Below, one piece after another: positions 35,281-47,214 of a DNA stretch of 64,000 bases; the first letter of the stretch is position 1; every line of letters begins with the position of its first letter. Source of the stretch: Hydractinia symbiolongicarpus (Eukaryota; Cnidaria; Hydrozoa; Anthoathecata; Hydractiniidae); NCBI RefSeq assembly GCF_029227915.1, contig NC_079880.1, forward strand, positions 22,008,501 to 22,072,500, written 5' to 3'. Position numbers and translations under genes: made by a program. A model generated the notes under the pieces. That model was not told the DNA's origin. It made no database searches and was given only the letters and a program-made list of their open reading frames with translations.

Positions 35281-38200
35281 TTGTATTGTTTATTTTTGAA
35301 CGAGTTGTGGATCGAATGTTTGTGTACGTTCGAAATATAAAGAAAGTTACATGGTTTCCACCTAAGCCTTGTTTTTGTTAAAGACCCCTGGACTCTAAAA
35401 CCTTTTTTTTCATTAATGGTTATGAAATAATCAGTGGGGTAATAAATGGCTTATTAACCTTATTAGCGTGTCTATACGGGAAAATGTAGACCTCTGTCAC
35501 TCGCATGGACCTCACTGCGTTCAGTCTTTATTACCGTCTTTAATACCGCTGGAAATATAATCCTAGTTCCTAATTTTTTACTTGTAGCAATACAAAATGG
35601 CCGATTGTCAGCGTTGTTTATCAAAAGGAAGAAAATCAAGCTGGAGAGGTCGATTAGTAGATGGCCAACCAATGAAAAGAAGTTGAATTTATTAATACCA
35701 GTGACATGCTTATCATTTTGTAAAGCTTCTTTGCGTCATGGACCATATTGTTCGACGCAACAAACGCTGTGTAGTTAACAGGCTAACTGGATTTAATATG
35801 CAATTTACGGGAAATATAGTCAATTATAAATTATGCATAGGGATTAAGGTAATTGTTAGGGTTAGGGCTATTGTTGTTTCGCATAACAACTGGTTCATAG
35901 GCCTAATTCCTGAATTTGTCACAACCCACGCATTTTTAAAATCATTCGTAGCAGTAAAGAACAAAAGACGAAGATTTTTCGAGGAGAAAAAATTTTAAAC
36001 ATTGCAGCAAGGCACAATGAAACACTCAACCTGTTACTTTTTAGGGTTAAATCATAAAAGTTTTGTTCCTCCAAAGTTACTGCAAGAGACAGTTAAACTT
36101 CCTTTTCGCAGGATATATACACAATATCAGTGGAAAAGAATTAAAAAAAAAACACACGCACAACAAAGATTTCATAATACCAACCTTGACACTAAACGGT
36201 TTCACCACAAAGCCTCAACCAAGGACTGTCAGGATTCCAGGTGGGGCACCTCTAATCCGAGGTCCACTAAGTGGTCATCAGGAGGACCTGGAATCTTCTT
36301 CCGTCATCAAATGTTCTTTAACCCGTGCAATTTATTGGCATATAAAACAAGGGTTGACTGGGGTAATAATTGGGGTTTTAAAAGAGTTTTGCTCACGTCT
36401 TTTCCAAAAGTTTTTAAAAATCTAAAACCCTGTACAAGGGCCTGTTACGAAATAGGCTGACATCCTAAAAAAAAATTCAACCTTATTTACTTATTAAAAA
36501 AATACGTTTTTAACAATGTACAATAATCATATTTTCTTAGTTTGAAAGAGAAAATGTCAAAGATTTCAATTTTGGACCAAAAATTATAATTACTTTTTAA
36601 TATAGTGATCTCTCATAGCTATTGTCCTTGTTTAAAACAACATTATAATTGTGTAAAAAACTTATTTTTTGCCATCTTTCTTATTAGGTTTTCACGGTAT
36701 GCCAATGTTTTGATTACCTCGTCGGATTTACTATCAATTCCAACTTTTTTCGTAGTTTCGTCAGTTTTTTTCTGTTCTTTGTATTTCAGTTATTTGTTTT
36801 TACTAGAAGTCTTGCACAATTTTCTTCGTAAAGCATTCTTAATATTATAAGATTCTTTGTTCTTCTCTTCGTATTGTTTACATCGATCAGCATTGATGGT
36901 ATTTCATTCCTTCCAACTTTTTGCTTAAAACCTTACAAAAGTCTTATCAGCGGCGCCAAAGACCTCACCCAACAAACAAGAAAGCGACCAAAAACATGTT
37001 CGAAAATGGAAACAATCGAATAAAAGAAAATATTCGAATAAAGACGTTCTATTGTAACAAGAGGAGTTTTCCGACATAAAAGGAGCAAAATACAATTATT
37101 ACACTGGAAACGTCATTACACATTCTCTTATCGACAGTAGGATGAAAATCCAGTTTTTTTAGGCCAAATTTTGGAAATTATGTCGCACAGAATTTCCTTT
37201 TAAAGAATTAAAAGCATATCGAAAACAAGATGCATATCGTGAAAATTTAATCAAATTTACTCCACAGCTCATAAACGATATGGGGAGGAATATAAAACAT
37301 TTTTTTGGTATTTGAGATTAAAAGTTATATTTTATGTCGGACATAGAATTGTCAACTTCTTTGTAAATTAGGAAAAGAAAAAGGATAATATCTGATCAAA
37401 AAAGGGTCAAAGAATTTCTTAATCGTACTGATATCTGTTACACCACCCCAGGAAGAAGGGATAAGGCATGTCTCGGAGCATTTAACAAGGTTGAAAGTAC
37501 GATATCTGTGAGATGAAATAAGAGATATTTTTGATATGATCAATGGATCAAAAATCTTTAAACGAAATAAGCGATACATTTTCAATAAGAAAAATCCCCA
37601 ATGGTCTGGCCTATGAGAGATGTTTTTCCGGTCAACGGTCTAAGTAAATAGCTTTTTCCTGAATGCCGTCTTTCCGGAAATGTCAATTTTTGTGTGTTTC
37701 GATAAAGCCCATTGCATGAGAGAAAAGTGTGTGGGATGCTCTTTTAAGAAAATCTGTACAAATCATTTCAACACAGAATTGTATACAGATACTTATTCTT
37801 TATCATGTAACGACTCATGTGATTGCGAAAATGTCAAAAAATCAATTCGCTAGCTTGAAACTTCAATAAATATATTAAAATAGCATATTTAGTGCAGTTT
37901 AACCATAACAATGACTTAAAAATCGACACTCTTATCCATGTTGACTACAGCGAAAGTTGCGAAAGGAAGCATTAAAGTTCATCAACTTTAATCTCTGAAA
38001 ATTATTGCGGTGATAGGTGCGCTGCTCAGTTTGCGTTCTCCTTTCGTTTTATGTAACGGCCTTTCTGCATTTATACATATTATGTAGGGTTAATTTCAGT
38101 ACATACTGCACACATTTTATTGTCATTGGAGGAAAATAATTTGAATTCCTCAATTTTAAGGGAAAAAATCTTTTTTTATCAAAAACACACAAAAACGAAA

Positions 38201-38322
38201 GATCTTTGTAGCGACTGCCAAAGTGTATCTGCACACACAGAAAGACACTAAGCCTGCAAAGTCCACTATTTATTTCTGTGTGGATAATTATTTTCCAGAT
38301 TCTCATCAACAATAGTGAAGTA
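35281..38322. other. Non-coding stretch with dispersed repeat
   Basis: The open frames at 35,738-35,998 and 36,002-36,460 (152 codons) have no ATG-supported family match and overlap a dispersed repeat, so I do not call them genes. A short gttagggttaggg run (35,857) and a cctctgtcactcgcatggac string (35,490) occur but are isolated. Confidence 0.5.
35850..37260 (+). repeat. Dispersed repeat, copy 2
   Basis: Diverged counterpart of 31,640-32,920 without the 500-bp MITE. Its last 130 bp is inverted relative to copy 1. Confidence 0.5.
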
Positions 38323-38960
38323 CTAGTCGATAAGGCGCGTGGAAATATCCATTTAGGCGGAAGAATAATGAAAAAAATAGGTTTGTTTAATGTTTTTGCT
38401 GATGTCAGCAGTGCATGAACAAAAGGAAAGTTGGCGATAATTGTTTATCACGTTCCTGTAATGTGCAGAGCTTGAAACGCTTATGAGAAAAATGTATAGT
38501 ATAAAAATTTTGATGACGTCAGCAACGGCCCGTCAGAACTTAAAAATATTTTTATAGAAATTTTTATACTTGTTGCATTCATCGTATAGATCTTGAAACG
38601 CTGATCAAGAAAATGTATAGGATCATGTACTTTTGACAAACGGTTGCAGAGATATTAGAGTTTGAAGGTTTTAAATGACGTCATCAACCCGTCCATTTCG
38701 AATCGGATTCGATGACCCGGGTTTGGGAAACTTACCCAAATTGGTCCGAGGTAGTTCCTCGTTACCCACGCAGGACGTCAGTTATTTCCACCCGTTTCCA
38801 AGTTATTTAGCGTTATATTTTAAGGTGTAATGCATTGGCTTCACTAATCTTAATATACCTTCCTTTGACGTCAATATTGCTTTAACGTCAAAGTTTGCTA
38901 ATTTACAGAAAAAATTTATAGGCGATGTTTTATAGACTTTATTAAGAAAATTTTACCAAT
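38322..38960 (+). repeat. Family 2 repeat, single copy with eroded end
   Basis: Starts ACTAGTCGATAAGGCGCGTGG and keeps the gatgacgtcatcaacccg and ggttgcagagatattagag segments, but lacks the cagacagac terminus. Confidence 0.7.
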
Positions 38961-38987
38961 TTTGAAGAAGAACTGCTTTGTTCATCA

Positions 38988-39085
38988 CTAACATACTGCC
39001 AAGCAATGAGCGGGATTCGATCCGCGGTCCTTAGAACTGGGAGCCGCAGACGAACCCACTACACTACGTGCGTCAATATGTTAAC
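38988..39085 (-). repeat. tRNA-like SINE-type repeat
   Basis: On the minus strand, a pol III A-box-like cgtagtgtagtggg and a B-box-like ggatcgaatcccgc are spaced as in a tRNA. It is bounded by short inverted ends (gttaacatat and tatgttag). A related copy sits at 53,543-53,628. There is no cloverleaf acceptor stem, so this is a tRNA-derived repeat rather than a tRNA gene. Confidence 0.6.
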
Positions 39086-39419
39086 GATGAACTCAGATAG
39101 TTTATCCGGATGGTGTGCATACATATAGGTGAGTATTTATCATAGCACATCCGTATCTCATTCTCAACAGAGAATGCTTCAGACCTCTGATCATTACGGG
39201 CGAGTATAATGCGTGTAAGTCATACTGAAGAAGATTAAATTCGCAAAGTCGCTTCCCTATAATGGTGTCGTATAGTCGGTCGCTAACTCCGAAATACTTC
39301 TGGAAAGCAACCTCTACTGTTGAAACTTCATAAATAAGAATTGGCCATTGGATTCGAGGAACTTTTCTCTTTGATTAGTACGGTAGTGAGACATGTGCAC
39401 TGAAGCAGGAAGATCTTGC

Positions 39420-39735
39420 CTGAACGTGTAAAGCCAGTCTGAGAGACAGAAAGAGTTTAGATGAGCTAAGAAGCAGGCTAAGTATCCGTAGAATTAAAGA
39501 TGTTACCCAGATAAGAAGATTGAATTTGCTGGGGCACTTCGAAAGAATGGAGGGGAATAATTGGGCAAGAAAGTGTAGAGACTTAATAGTTCCTGGGGCA
39601 AAGCCCAGTGGCAGACCAAGAAAGACTTGGTAGGAGGTTATAAGGACAGATTTGATACAGAGGAAGTTGAGTTTAGATCAAACACAGCCTAGATCAGATT
39701 GAAAGAGGGTCATTAATATACCCTGATGATGATGA
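39420..39735 (+). pseudogene. Non-LTR retrotransposon C-terminal remnant
   Basis: In one frame (about 39,508-39,660) it reads RRLNLLGHFERMEGNNWARK followed by a GAKPSGRPRKTW motif and a stop. This is the typical C-terminal tail of jockey/CR1/RTE-type reverse transcriptases (LxGHxxRM...GRPxKxW). It is followed by a (gat)n tail at 39,724. Only the last part of the element remains. Confidence 0.7.
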
Positions 39736-39899
39736 TGAATAGGTTAATTGAGCGGATGGTTCTTCGATTTCTTCCTGAGAGATTCTTGCCACTTTTACTG
39801 CTAGGATAAACAAAAACAAGCGCTCCTTCATTGTAAAGAGAAGAATGAAAATTACAAAGTGCACGCACAATTATAAACTCGACCAGTTAATTCTTAAAA

Positions 39900-40431
39900 T
39901 TTAAATTCTAGAGGTTTTGCTCCTCTAAAGAATATGCTCATATGAAGGACCACAATTCTTCCTTTTTCCAAGGAGATAATTGGCACAAAAAATGAACACA
40001 TAAACAGACAGATAGAGTAAGACAGGACTTGTGTAAAGGGTACAAAGGTTTCGACTTGTATTCCTGAACCAAGGTACCCAAAATGTCTAGCTGAGTCACC
40101 TCAAAAGAGGTCTGCGAACAGTCTTCAGCGGGAACTAGACATTTCTGTCATTCATAACTTTTAATCTGTCCTACTCTGTACAATCTTGTGTGACTGGGAT
40201 AATAAGTGGAGTCGTCACTCTCCAAAGATAGGACCTGGTACAGTCAAACCCCCTTGCTGGCGTATTTTTTTTTTGTTTTTCGCTTTTATTTTGACTGGGG
40301 TAATAAGTGGAGTCGTCACTCTTCAAAGACAAGACTACAAAATAAATAATAAAAAATAAAATAAAAAAAATAATAAGAATAGTCAAACATCCTTGCTGAC
40401 ATAAGCCGGAAGTTGTGATGCTGACTGCAAT
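39900..40431 (-). repeat. 3' region of the minus-strand USP retroelement copy
   Basis: Reverse complement of the 57,043-57,700 region. It holds two copies of an approximately 90-bp subrepeat containing gactccacttattatcccag, the block with ctagttcccgctgaag (40,142 downwards), and a gaggagcaaaacctctag hairpin at about 39,920. It lies directly downstream of the USP frame on the minus strand. Confidence 0.75.
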
Positions 40432-41046
40432 TTACCTAAGCTCTTCAAAGAAAAGAATGTAAGGTTGTACACCATTAAGCAAGCTTTGTTTGCAAGAAAC
40501 CACTGCTCTGTCGTTGCAATGAAAGCACTTACCATGCACTTGGTTATAAGCAACAGTAGTGTAATGGCCATTGTTCAAATTTCCAGAGTGGTTAATTACA
40601 ACCCTTAAGTTGTAATACTGGCGACAAGAGACTTCACTGTCTACAGTGATAGGTATGGAAGCGGCGCCCGGGTAAGATGTGACAGGAAAACAAACCTTAG
40701 ACACAAGACCTTTGTTATAGCCGAAGCGCTTTAATTGCAGAACCAAAATTGAACTGCACTCTGCGACCCTCGAGAAGCTGGACAAATTTTTACAGGAATG
40801 AAGTTTGTCAGACAGCAAAGTAGAGATAGTGTTATGAAACGTGGACCAGCGAACATCGTTCAAGGGACTAACATAAGCACCTGCCTTAACAAAAGTCGTA
40901 GAATTACATTTCCCAAAGATGATACCTGGAAGTGCTGACAGGAATTGTTTTAAAGTGTGCACTAGCACCGAATCGTGCCTAAACGTATATCTTTCCTGAA
41001 GTAGAGCTATTTTACATGCACCCAGAATGTGAACAGAGGTGCAGAT
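40432..41046 (-). pseudogene. RT-tail/USP fragment, minus-strand copy of the USP retroelement
   Basis: One open frame reads, from 41,046 down, SVHILGAC, QERYTFRHDSVL and HTLKQFLSAL, which match the zinc-knuckle tail of the RT frame at 43,880-44,000. It then passes without a stop into the C-terminal half of a USP domain (LVLQLKRF, NHSGNLNNGHYTT with the catalytic His, NDRAV) and ends EELR-stop. Relative to the plus copy, the endonuclease and the first half of the USP are deleted in frame. This shows that RT and USP parts can be read as one protein. The fragment is non-functional as it stands, since it has no RT core and no catalytic Cys region. Confidence 0.75.
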
Positions 41047-41159
41047 GTTTTGCTACCTTTTGCATAATTAATTTTAATAATTGGTCCATAAAAAAATCCT
41101 GCCTATCCAAGGCCATCAGTCCCAACCAAATTGTTATCTGTCGCTCCCACCAAGCTTAG

Positions 41160-44100
41160 GCCGGCCCGTGGGATTTTTTATGGTCTACAACAAAGTTAAA
41201 TTTGTTAAACAATGATACCCCCAACGATATAGACCCTGACCGTATTAGGACTACCCCTCCGCATATCGATTTCGTTATTACTAACTCCTCTGTCCTTCCT
41301 GCTACCTGTGATTCTACGTTACTCCCTTCCACTAAGCATTGGACATTAAAACCGTGTAAAGTTGTTTTGCAAGATGTGCTAGTTGTTGATTCCACTGAAA
41401 AGTCTCGGCTGCTAAAAGCTAACCCGGATAACTCCCACAGTGTTCTTTCGCAGCAATCAACAGAACCTGACCATCTTAGCACTATGAAATGGAAACAACC
41501 TATTGCTTGGCCGAAGTCAATTGACACAAAATTGTGGAATTCCCTTGATGATGCAGTTTTCCACAATCTTCTAGGCTCTTACCCATTGTCAAAAAAAGTG
41601 GAGCTGTTGGAATCAACAATTTACTACCATGCGTCTCACCTGTTTGGTGTAAGGTCAATTCCCCAACACAACCTATCAGGTTTGAACAGGAGAGCTTTAC
41701 GCAGCATCCGTTTGGTGAACGAGAAGAACAATCTACTCCGAACTCTTAAGAACACATCTGACCCAGTTGAGAAAAGCAACATGCAAAACCTGTTAGATGA
41801 TATAATGGCCAAGTTAAGGTTACTTCAGAGAGGCGAGCGGAATAGGAAAAGATGTTGGAAAATCTCGAATGCACGCCGGGCTTTCTCTAAGAATCCTTAT
41901 CAGGCTGGAAAAAATATTTTAGATCCCAAATGTTCGATAAAACTTGAAGTTGCCCAGGACGAAATGGATTCACACAAACATTCAACCTTGAACGATCCCT
42001 TACGTCATATACCTCTTTCAGATCTCCCTGGATTGCCTTCACCACCAAATCTAGTCTCACCTTTCGATTCTTGCAAGCTAAAGTTCAAGGATTTCCAAGC
42101 TGTCCTACATTCTCGTAGAAATGCTTCTTCTCCTGGGCTGAACCAAATTCCTTACACAGTATATAAGAATTGTCCTCATATTGCATCGTTTCTGTTTAAC
42201 AATTTTCAAGCTTGTCTAAAGAAGTCTTTTATTCCTGTGCAATGGAGAATTGCATCAGAAGTTTATATACTTAAAAACAACACACCTTGTCCATCCAACA
42301 TAAAGGATTTTCGCCCCATAGCTCTTCTGAATGTTGTAGGAAAGCTCTTTTTTAGTTTGATTTCCAAGCGGTTAGAATCGCATATTATAAAGAAAAACAA
42401 CTTCATTAATACTTTCATTCAAAAAGGTTGTATGGAAAATTTTTTAGGTTGCTGGGAACACATGTCTATTGTTTGGTCCACACTTAAGAATGCAAAGGCA
42501 CAACATTCTTCACTTTCAGCCATATGGCTTGATATTGCTAATCCGTACCCTTCAGTTCCGCACAAGCTGATTTTTATGGCTCTCAGAGGCTACGGTGTAC
42601 CAGAATCATGGATAAGGCTCATACAGCTATACTACGACAGCCTGTGGAGTAAGTCTTTTTCGGCTTCTGCTCCTTCCAGTTGGCATCAACACTGTAGGGG
42701 AATTTTTATCGGCTGTACACTTTCCATTATACTATTTCTTGCAGCTATAAACGTTGTCATTGAGTATGTGTGTGTTACCCCCAGCCTTATCGATACTGAA
42801 GGTAATAAAAACAAAATCCCAGACCAACCCCCAATAAAAGCTTTTATGGATGATATGTTCTTAATGTCCACGTCAATTCCAAGTACTCAAAATTTATTAA
42901 ACAGGTGTACAACAGCTTTTGATTGGGTAGGCATGTCGTTTAGGCCTTCTAAATCACGCAGCATTGTTATTGATAAGGGAAAAGTCGTCCAAAGTTCACC
43001 GTTTACAGTTGGCAACGAAAAAATTCCATCCATTCATTCTAATCCAATTAGGTTTTTAGGCAGAACAATAAACTCATCCTTGTCTGATTCTGCTGCTATA
43101 CAAGAATTTCTACATGATGCCGAAGACAAACTTATGGCTATAGACAGGTCCTTTCATAAAGGGGTCCATAAGGTTTGGTTTTTACACCATCTGTTAATTC
43201 CCAGAATCCGCTGGCCATTATTAATTTATGAAGTTTCTCTATCTACTATCACAAAACTAGAGCAAAGATTTTCTGTTTTCATTAGGAAATGGTTAAAACT
43301 ACATCATTCAATTTCCAACATTTCATTATATTCCTCGACATCGCCTTGTCCTCTTCCCCTGAAAAGTCTTGCATCTGTTCTCAAATCTGCCAAAATCAGT
43401 GGACATCTGTTACTAAGAGATTCTGCCGACCCTTGTGTGTCTAAGTGCGTACCAGATTTGAAAGCTGGAAATTGGAAAGTTAGTGAGGCAGTCCTTTCGG
43501 CGGATAGTCAGCTAAATTTCAAAAGGATTGTAGGTTTGCATCAGACTGGTCGAGCTGGCTTAGGGCTCTCAGACCACAAAAATATACCACCAAAATGCAC
43601 TTATGCTTACCGAAAACTTGTTTCCAATATCATTGAAGAAAATGAAGAAGATATTTACCATGCCAGAGCTGTACAGTTGCATTTGCAAGGCAATTGGACG
43701 AAAAGGTGCTCTTATGTGAAAAATGATTTATCTTGGAGAACAATTCTTTCACTGCCACAATGTCTTACTTCCTTTTGTATAGGGGCAACCTACGACACCC
43801 TTCCCTCTCCAACCAATCTTGTGAGATGGAGAATTGGGAAAGACAAAAGTTGCATTCTGTGCAAGAAACCATCCTCAAATGTCTCTCACATATTGGGTGC
43901 CTGTAGGACCTCCCTTACGCAGGGTAGATACACATACAGTCATGACTCGGTTTTAATAGTTTTGGTTAAGGCATTAAAAGAGTTTTTGGTATCATATGAA
44001 CCTCTTAAGGTTTCCAAGTGCAACAAAATTAATTTCATTCCGTCCGGTCAATCACCATCTAAGAAGAGGCATACAAAGTGTCCAGGCCTTCTTCACCTTG

Positions 44101-44480
44101 CTTCCAATTGGAAAATACTGTCAGATTTAGATTCCGTCTTAGTTGTTCCACCATACATTTCAATAACACAACTACGCCCAGACGTGTTATTAATATCCAG
44201 TTCTTCCAAAACTGTAATTATGTTAGAACTGACTTGTCCATGTGAATAGAACACGGAATATTGGCACAAACGAAAGCTTAGCAAATATTCTTCACTTTGT
44301 TATGCTATGAAAAACAATGGATGGATCGTGCATTTCTTTGCCATTGAGGTGGGTGCAAGGGGTTTCTGTTCAGAATCAGTAAGGACCTGTTTTCGTCGCC
44401 TTGGCTTCCCTAACAAGCCTTTACGTTCCCTATTAAAATCCCTAACTTTTACCTCCATGAGTGCTTCTTTTTACATCTGA
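41160..44480 (+). pseudogene. RLE-class non-LTR retrotransposon ORF (RT + zinc knuckle + endonuclease)
   Basis: The frame is open from 41,160 and has no ATG before the RT domain, so the 5' end is truncated or lost. RT core: DFRPIALLN motif near residue 366 (counting from 41,202), motif A Asp in IWLDIANPYPSVPH at about 444, FMDD motif at 548-551, and a GCTLS motif B-like segment. A CCHC knuckle C-x2-C-x8-H-x4-C starts at about 884. An LRPD...ELT segment at about 991-1010 fits the restriction-like endonuclease of R2/Hero-type elements. TAG at 44,247-44,249 interrupts the frame, but homology-like sequence (GWIVHFFAIEVGARGF) continues to TGA at 44,478-44,480. The USP frame follows directly in the same frame. 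I place it near the R2/Hero group by motif order. It is likely inactive. Confidence 0.8.
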
Positions 44481-45467
44481 ATGTCTCGAAATTCTACCAC
44501 TTGGGTTGAGGCTGAAAAGGCCCCATTCATTCCTGAAGTTTCTTCTGTTACAAATATGGAATGTAAGAAATCAAAAACCCCTGAGAAATCTTCCGCAAAC
44601 TCCATCTTACAATGTTTTTATAACCTTCCAAAAGTTAAAGAAGCCATTTCTGTCAGCAAAACAACCTCAAAGTTAGGCGAAGCATTTGTAGGTGTTCTTC
44701 AACGTTTGGCTGTTTCTAGAAGTCCAGTTGATCCCTCCCATTTTTTGCGTGCTATGAAACATCATATCTCAGCTGCGAAGGGAAGTGCATTTAATATCTT
44801 TGCTCAGCACGACGTCCCCGAGGTTCTTGAATATCTCCTACCTGGTCTGTCATTAGACTTTCCATTTCTTGGAAGTCTTTTTAGTATTGGCATCAAGACA
44901 TCAACCACATGCAATTCATGTCATATTACCAGCTCCTCAGAAGTTATAGCACCATGCATCCAACTTTCTCTGCACCCTACGTTACAATCTTCCTTAGATA
45001 ATTTCTTCGAAAGTGAGGAGCTGTCAGACACCAATGCCTACTTCTGCCATGTTTGCAACGCTCATCAAACTGCTCTAGTTGAAAAAGAGGTAGTGTCGTG
45101 CGGTTCCCATCTCATTTTACAGCTAAAACGTTTTGCCAGTGCCAACGACCTTGTGTTAAAAATTGCCTCTCGTATTACTGCTTACCCTGGTACCCTTTCC
45201 ATACCTTTTACCGTAGATGGAGAAGTGAAATTTCGTAAAAATTTTCAATTAAGGGCTATTATCAACCATTGCGGAAACTTAAATAATGGTCACTACACAA
45301 CCATAGCCTTCGACCAAATGGTTCACAGGTGGATACATTACAACGATAGAGCAGTAATTTTCTGTGATGACCGCCTTATTAACAGTCACGAGTCTTATGT
45401 TTTCTTTTTAGAAGAGCTGAGATATGAATATGTTAACCGGAATGAGTCAGCAAGGGGGCTGTCGTGA
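44481..45467 (+). CDS. Ubiquitin-specific protease (USP/C19) domain carried by the retroelement
   Basis: ATG at 44,481 abuts the TGA that ends the RT frame and is in the same frame. The first box reads SSANSILQC (residues 37-45). The position expected for the nucleophile Cys is Ser37 (TCT), so catalysis is probably lost in this copy. The zinc-finger pairs C144-x2-C147 and C189-x2-C192, the LQLKRF motif, the His box NLNNGHYTT (His271) and the YNDRAV box (Asn288/Asp289) are all present. The length of about 328 residues is a compact USP domain. The last codons after NESARG read into the inserted BEL LTR, so the natural end is lost. In the family, USPs remove ubiquitin from proteins. A role in protecting the element's own proteins is only a guess. 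Confidence 0.8.
   Translation: MSRNSTTWVEAEKAPFIPEVSSVTNMECKKSKTPEKSSANSILQCFYNLPKVKEAISVSKTTSKLGEAFVGVLQRLAVSRSPVDPSHFLRAMKHHISAAKGSAFNIFAQHDVPEVLEYLLPGLSLDFPFLGSLFSIGIKTSTTCNSCHITSSSEVIAPCIQLSLHPTLQSSLDNFFESEELSDTNAYFCHVCNAHQTALVEKEVVSCGSHLILQLKRFASANDLVLKIASRITAYPGTLSIPFTVDGEVKFRKNFQLRAIINHCGNLNNGHYTTIAFDQMVHRWIHYNDRAVIFCDDRLINSHESYVFFLEELRYEYVNRNESARGLS
45455..45459 (+). repeat. Target-site duplication of the BEL element, left
   Basis: GGGGC, repeated at 57,043-57,047 right after the 3' LTR. Confidence 0.9.
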
Positions 45468-45777
45468 ACGTTCTAGATTCACGAATATTTAACAAGACGT
45501 GTGACTTTTCACGCAATAATTTTCTCGAACAATCGAACATGGTTCTTTCTTTTGTTATAATATATTGTATTTATGCTAAATAATGCTAAGTCTTGTTTAT
45601 ATGAGATAAGCAAAATTTCTTGACGATTCAGCAATTTCGAAGCAGTATAAATAGGAGCTGAATTTGCTTGTAAACAAAATGAAATTTAACGGAGTATAGA
45701 ATTGAAGTTGTAACAAAGAAGAATTTAAGTAGAAGATGCATACGAAACGAAAATTATCAATTTATTCCACCGCAACA
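45460..45777 (+). repeat. BEL 5' LTR
   Basis: 318 bp from TGTCGTGAACGTTC to caccgcaaca. It is followed by tttggtagcagaggg, a plausible primer-binding region. It differs from the 3' LTR by about ten substitutions or small indels. Confidence 0.9.
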
Positions 45778-46006
45778 TTTGGTAGCAGAGGGTAGTTTTA
45801 TATATAGGCTTGAAAGAAGAAATAAAAGAAGATTCAGAGAAGACCAAGCAAAGAAGAATTTGAAGAGAGAATTTACTTTAAAGAGACAAGTAAACAAGTG
45901 ATCATTGAACATTGAAGAGAATTTAATTCATTCATCACAAGAGACATTTTGTTTACAGCAAAGAGAGAAAAAGATCAAGCAAGAAGATCAGATAACAGCA
46001 AACACA

Positions 46007-47203
46007 ATGGTACGAGTTACGAAACAAAAGATCGACGGAATAAACAATAGGATTAAAGAGAACATTAAAGAAACCAAAGAATTCTTAGAAGCTGAGAAAA
46101 TTGAGCAAACATTTTATGATCAAGCGACGATATTGAAAGTGAAACTTGAGAGATCGATGGAAAAATTGAATGAACAACTAAAGGAGATAGAGAATCAAGA
46201 AACCGAATTTACGACTGAAGAATACGAGGAAACGCAATCAGACGCTGAAGACAAGATAGCAGAACTAGATGCATTACTATTAAGCCACAAAGAAAAGCAA
46301 GAAATGGAAATCAAACAAAGAGAATACGAGAAAGAAATGGAGAGACGAATGGAAATGGAACTTAAAGAAAAAGAAAAGCAAATGGAAATCAACGCTGATA
46401 TCGAGAAAACAAAATTAAAGCTGCAAATGGAAGAGCGAATACAACTAGAAAAAGTCAACCTGGAAAGAATGAAGATAGAAACCGAGTCAAAGGTACATAC
46501 AGAAAAGATAAAAGCAGAACTCAAAAGAACAGAAATTGAATCAGAATCATCAAAAATCAGCCTTCAGAAAGAGATAGAGAATTTGAAATCATCGCAAGCA
46601 ACATCTACCAAGAATGACACCAATCATCGCACAGGTACAATTCGCTTACCCAAACTGGAGTTAATGAAATTTGGAGGAGAAATCTTAAGATGGCAAGAGT
46701 TTTGAGACACATTTGAAGCCACAATTCACAAAAACCCATCACTGCAGCCAATAGACAAATTCAATTATCTACGAGCAGAACTAGAGAATGAAGCTTTGAA
46801 GTCAATAGCAGGACTTAAACTCACGAATGCAAACTACGAAGTAGCTGTAAATATACTGAAAGAGAGATTTGGCAACAAACAGTTAATGATAGACTCACAC
46901 TACACTCACCCGATGGACATGCCCGCTGCTACTAATAAAGTATCATCCCTTCGCACAACTTACGACACCATCGAGCAACATTTAAGAGCACTGAACGCTT
47001 TAGGTGAAGATACCAATCAAAGGCAGATAATATCGATGATCCGGACGAAGCTACCAAAATTTGTACTGGCCAGACTAGAAGAACGAAAGGATGGAGATCA
47101 AAAATGGACTGTGGAACTCCTGAGAAAGTGTATAAAAGGATTCATTACTGCCCAAGAAGCTGCAGAAAATCAACTCAAGCTGAACTCACCAGACCAAGAA
47201 TAA
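46007..47203 (+). pseudogene. BEL/Pao gag with an in-frame stop
   Basis: ATG at 46,007. A coiled-coil-rich Glu/Lys N-terminal half (about residues 10-200) is followed by LPKLELMKFGGE, the conserved start of the BEL gag domain (DUF1759 type), then NPSLQPIDKFNYL, NYEVAVNILKERFGN and KWTVELLRK. A TGA at 46,703-46,705 falls where family members have Trp in the WQEFWDTF-like segment. The frame then continues to TAA at 47,201-47,203. Apart from the single stop, gag is well kept. Confidence 0.85.
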
Positions 47204-47214
47204 ATGGCATTGAG

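Noticed and set aside
35857-35870. gttagggttaggg, telomere-like
   Set aside because: Only two units, expected by chance in AT-rich sequence. No array.
36002-36460. 152-codon frame
   Set aside because: It begins at TTG, overlaps a dispersed repeat and a second 120-codon frame, and shows no family signature.
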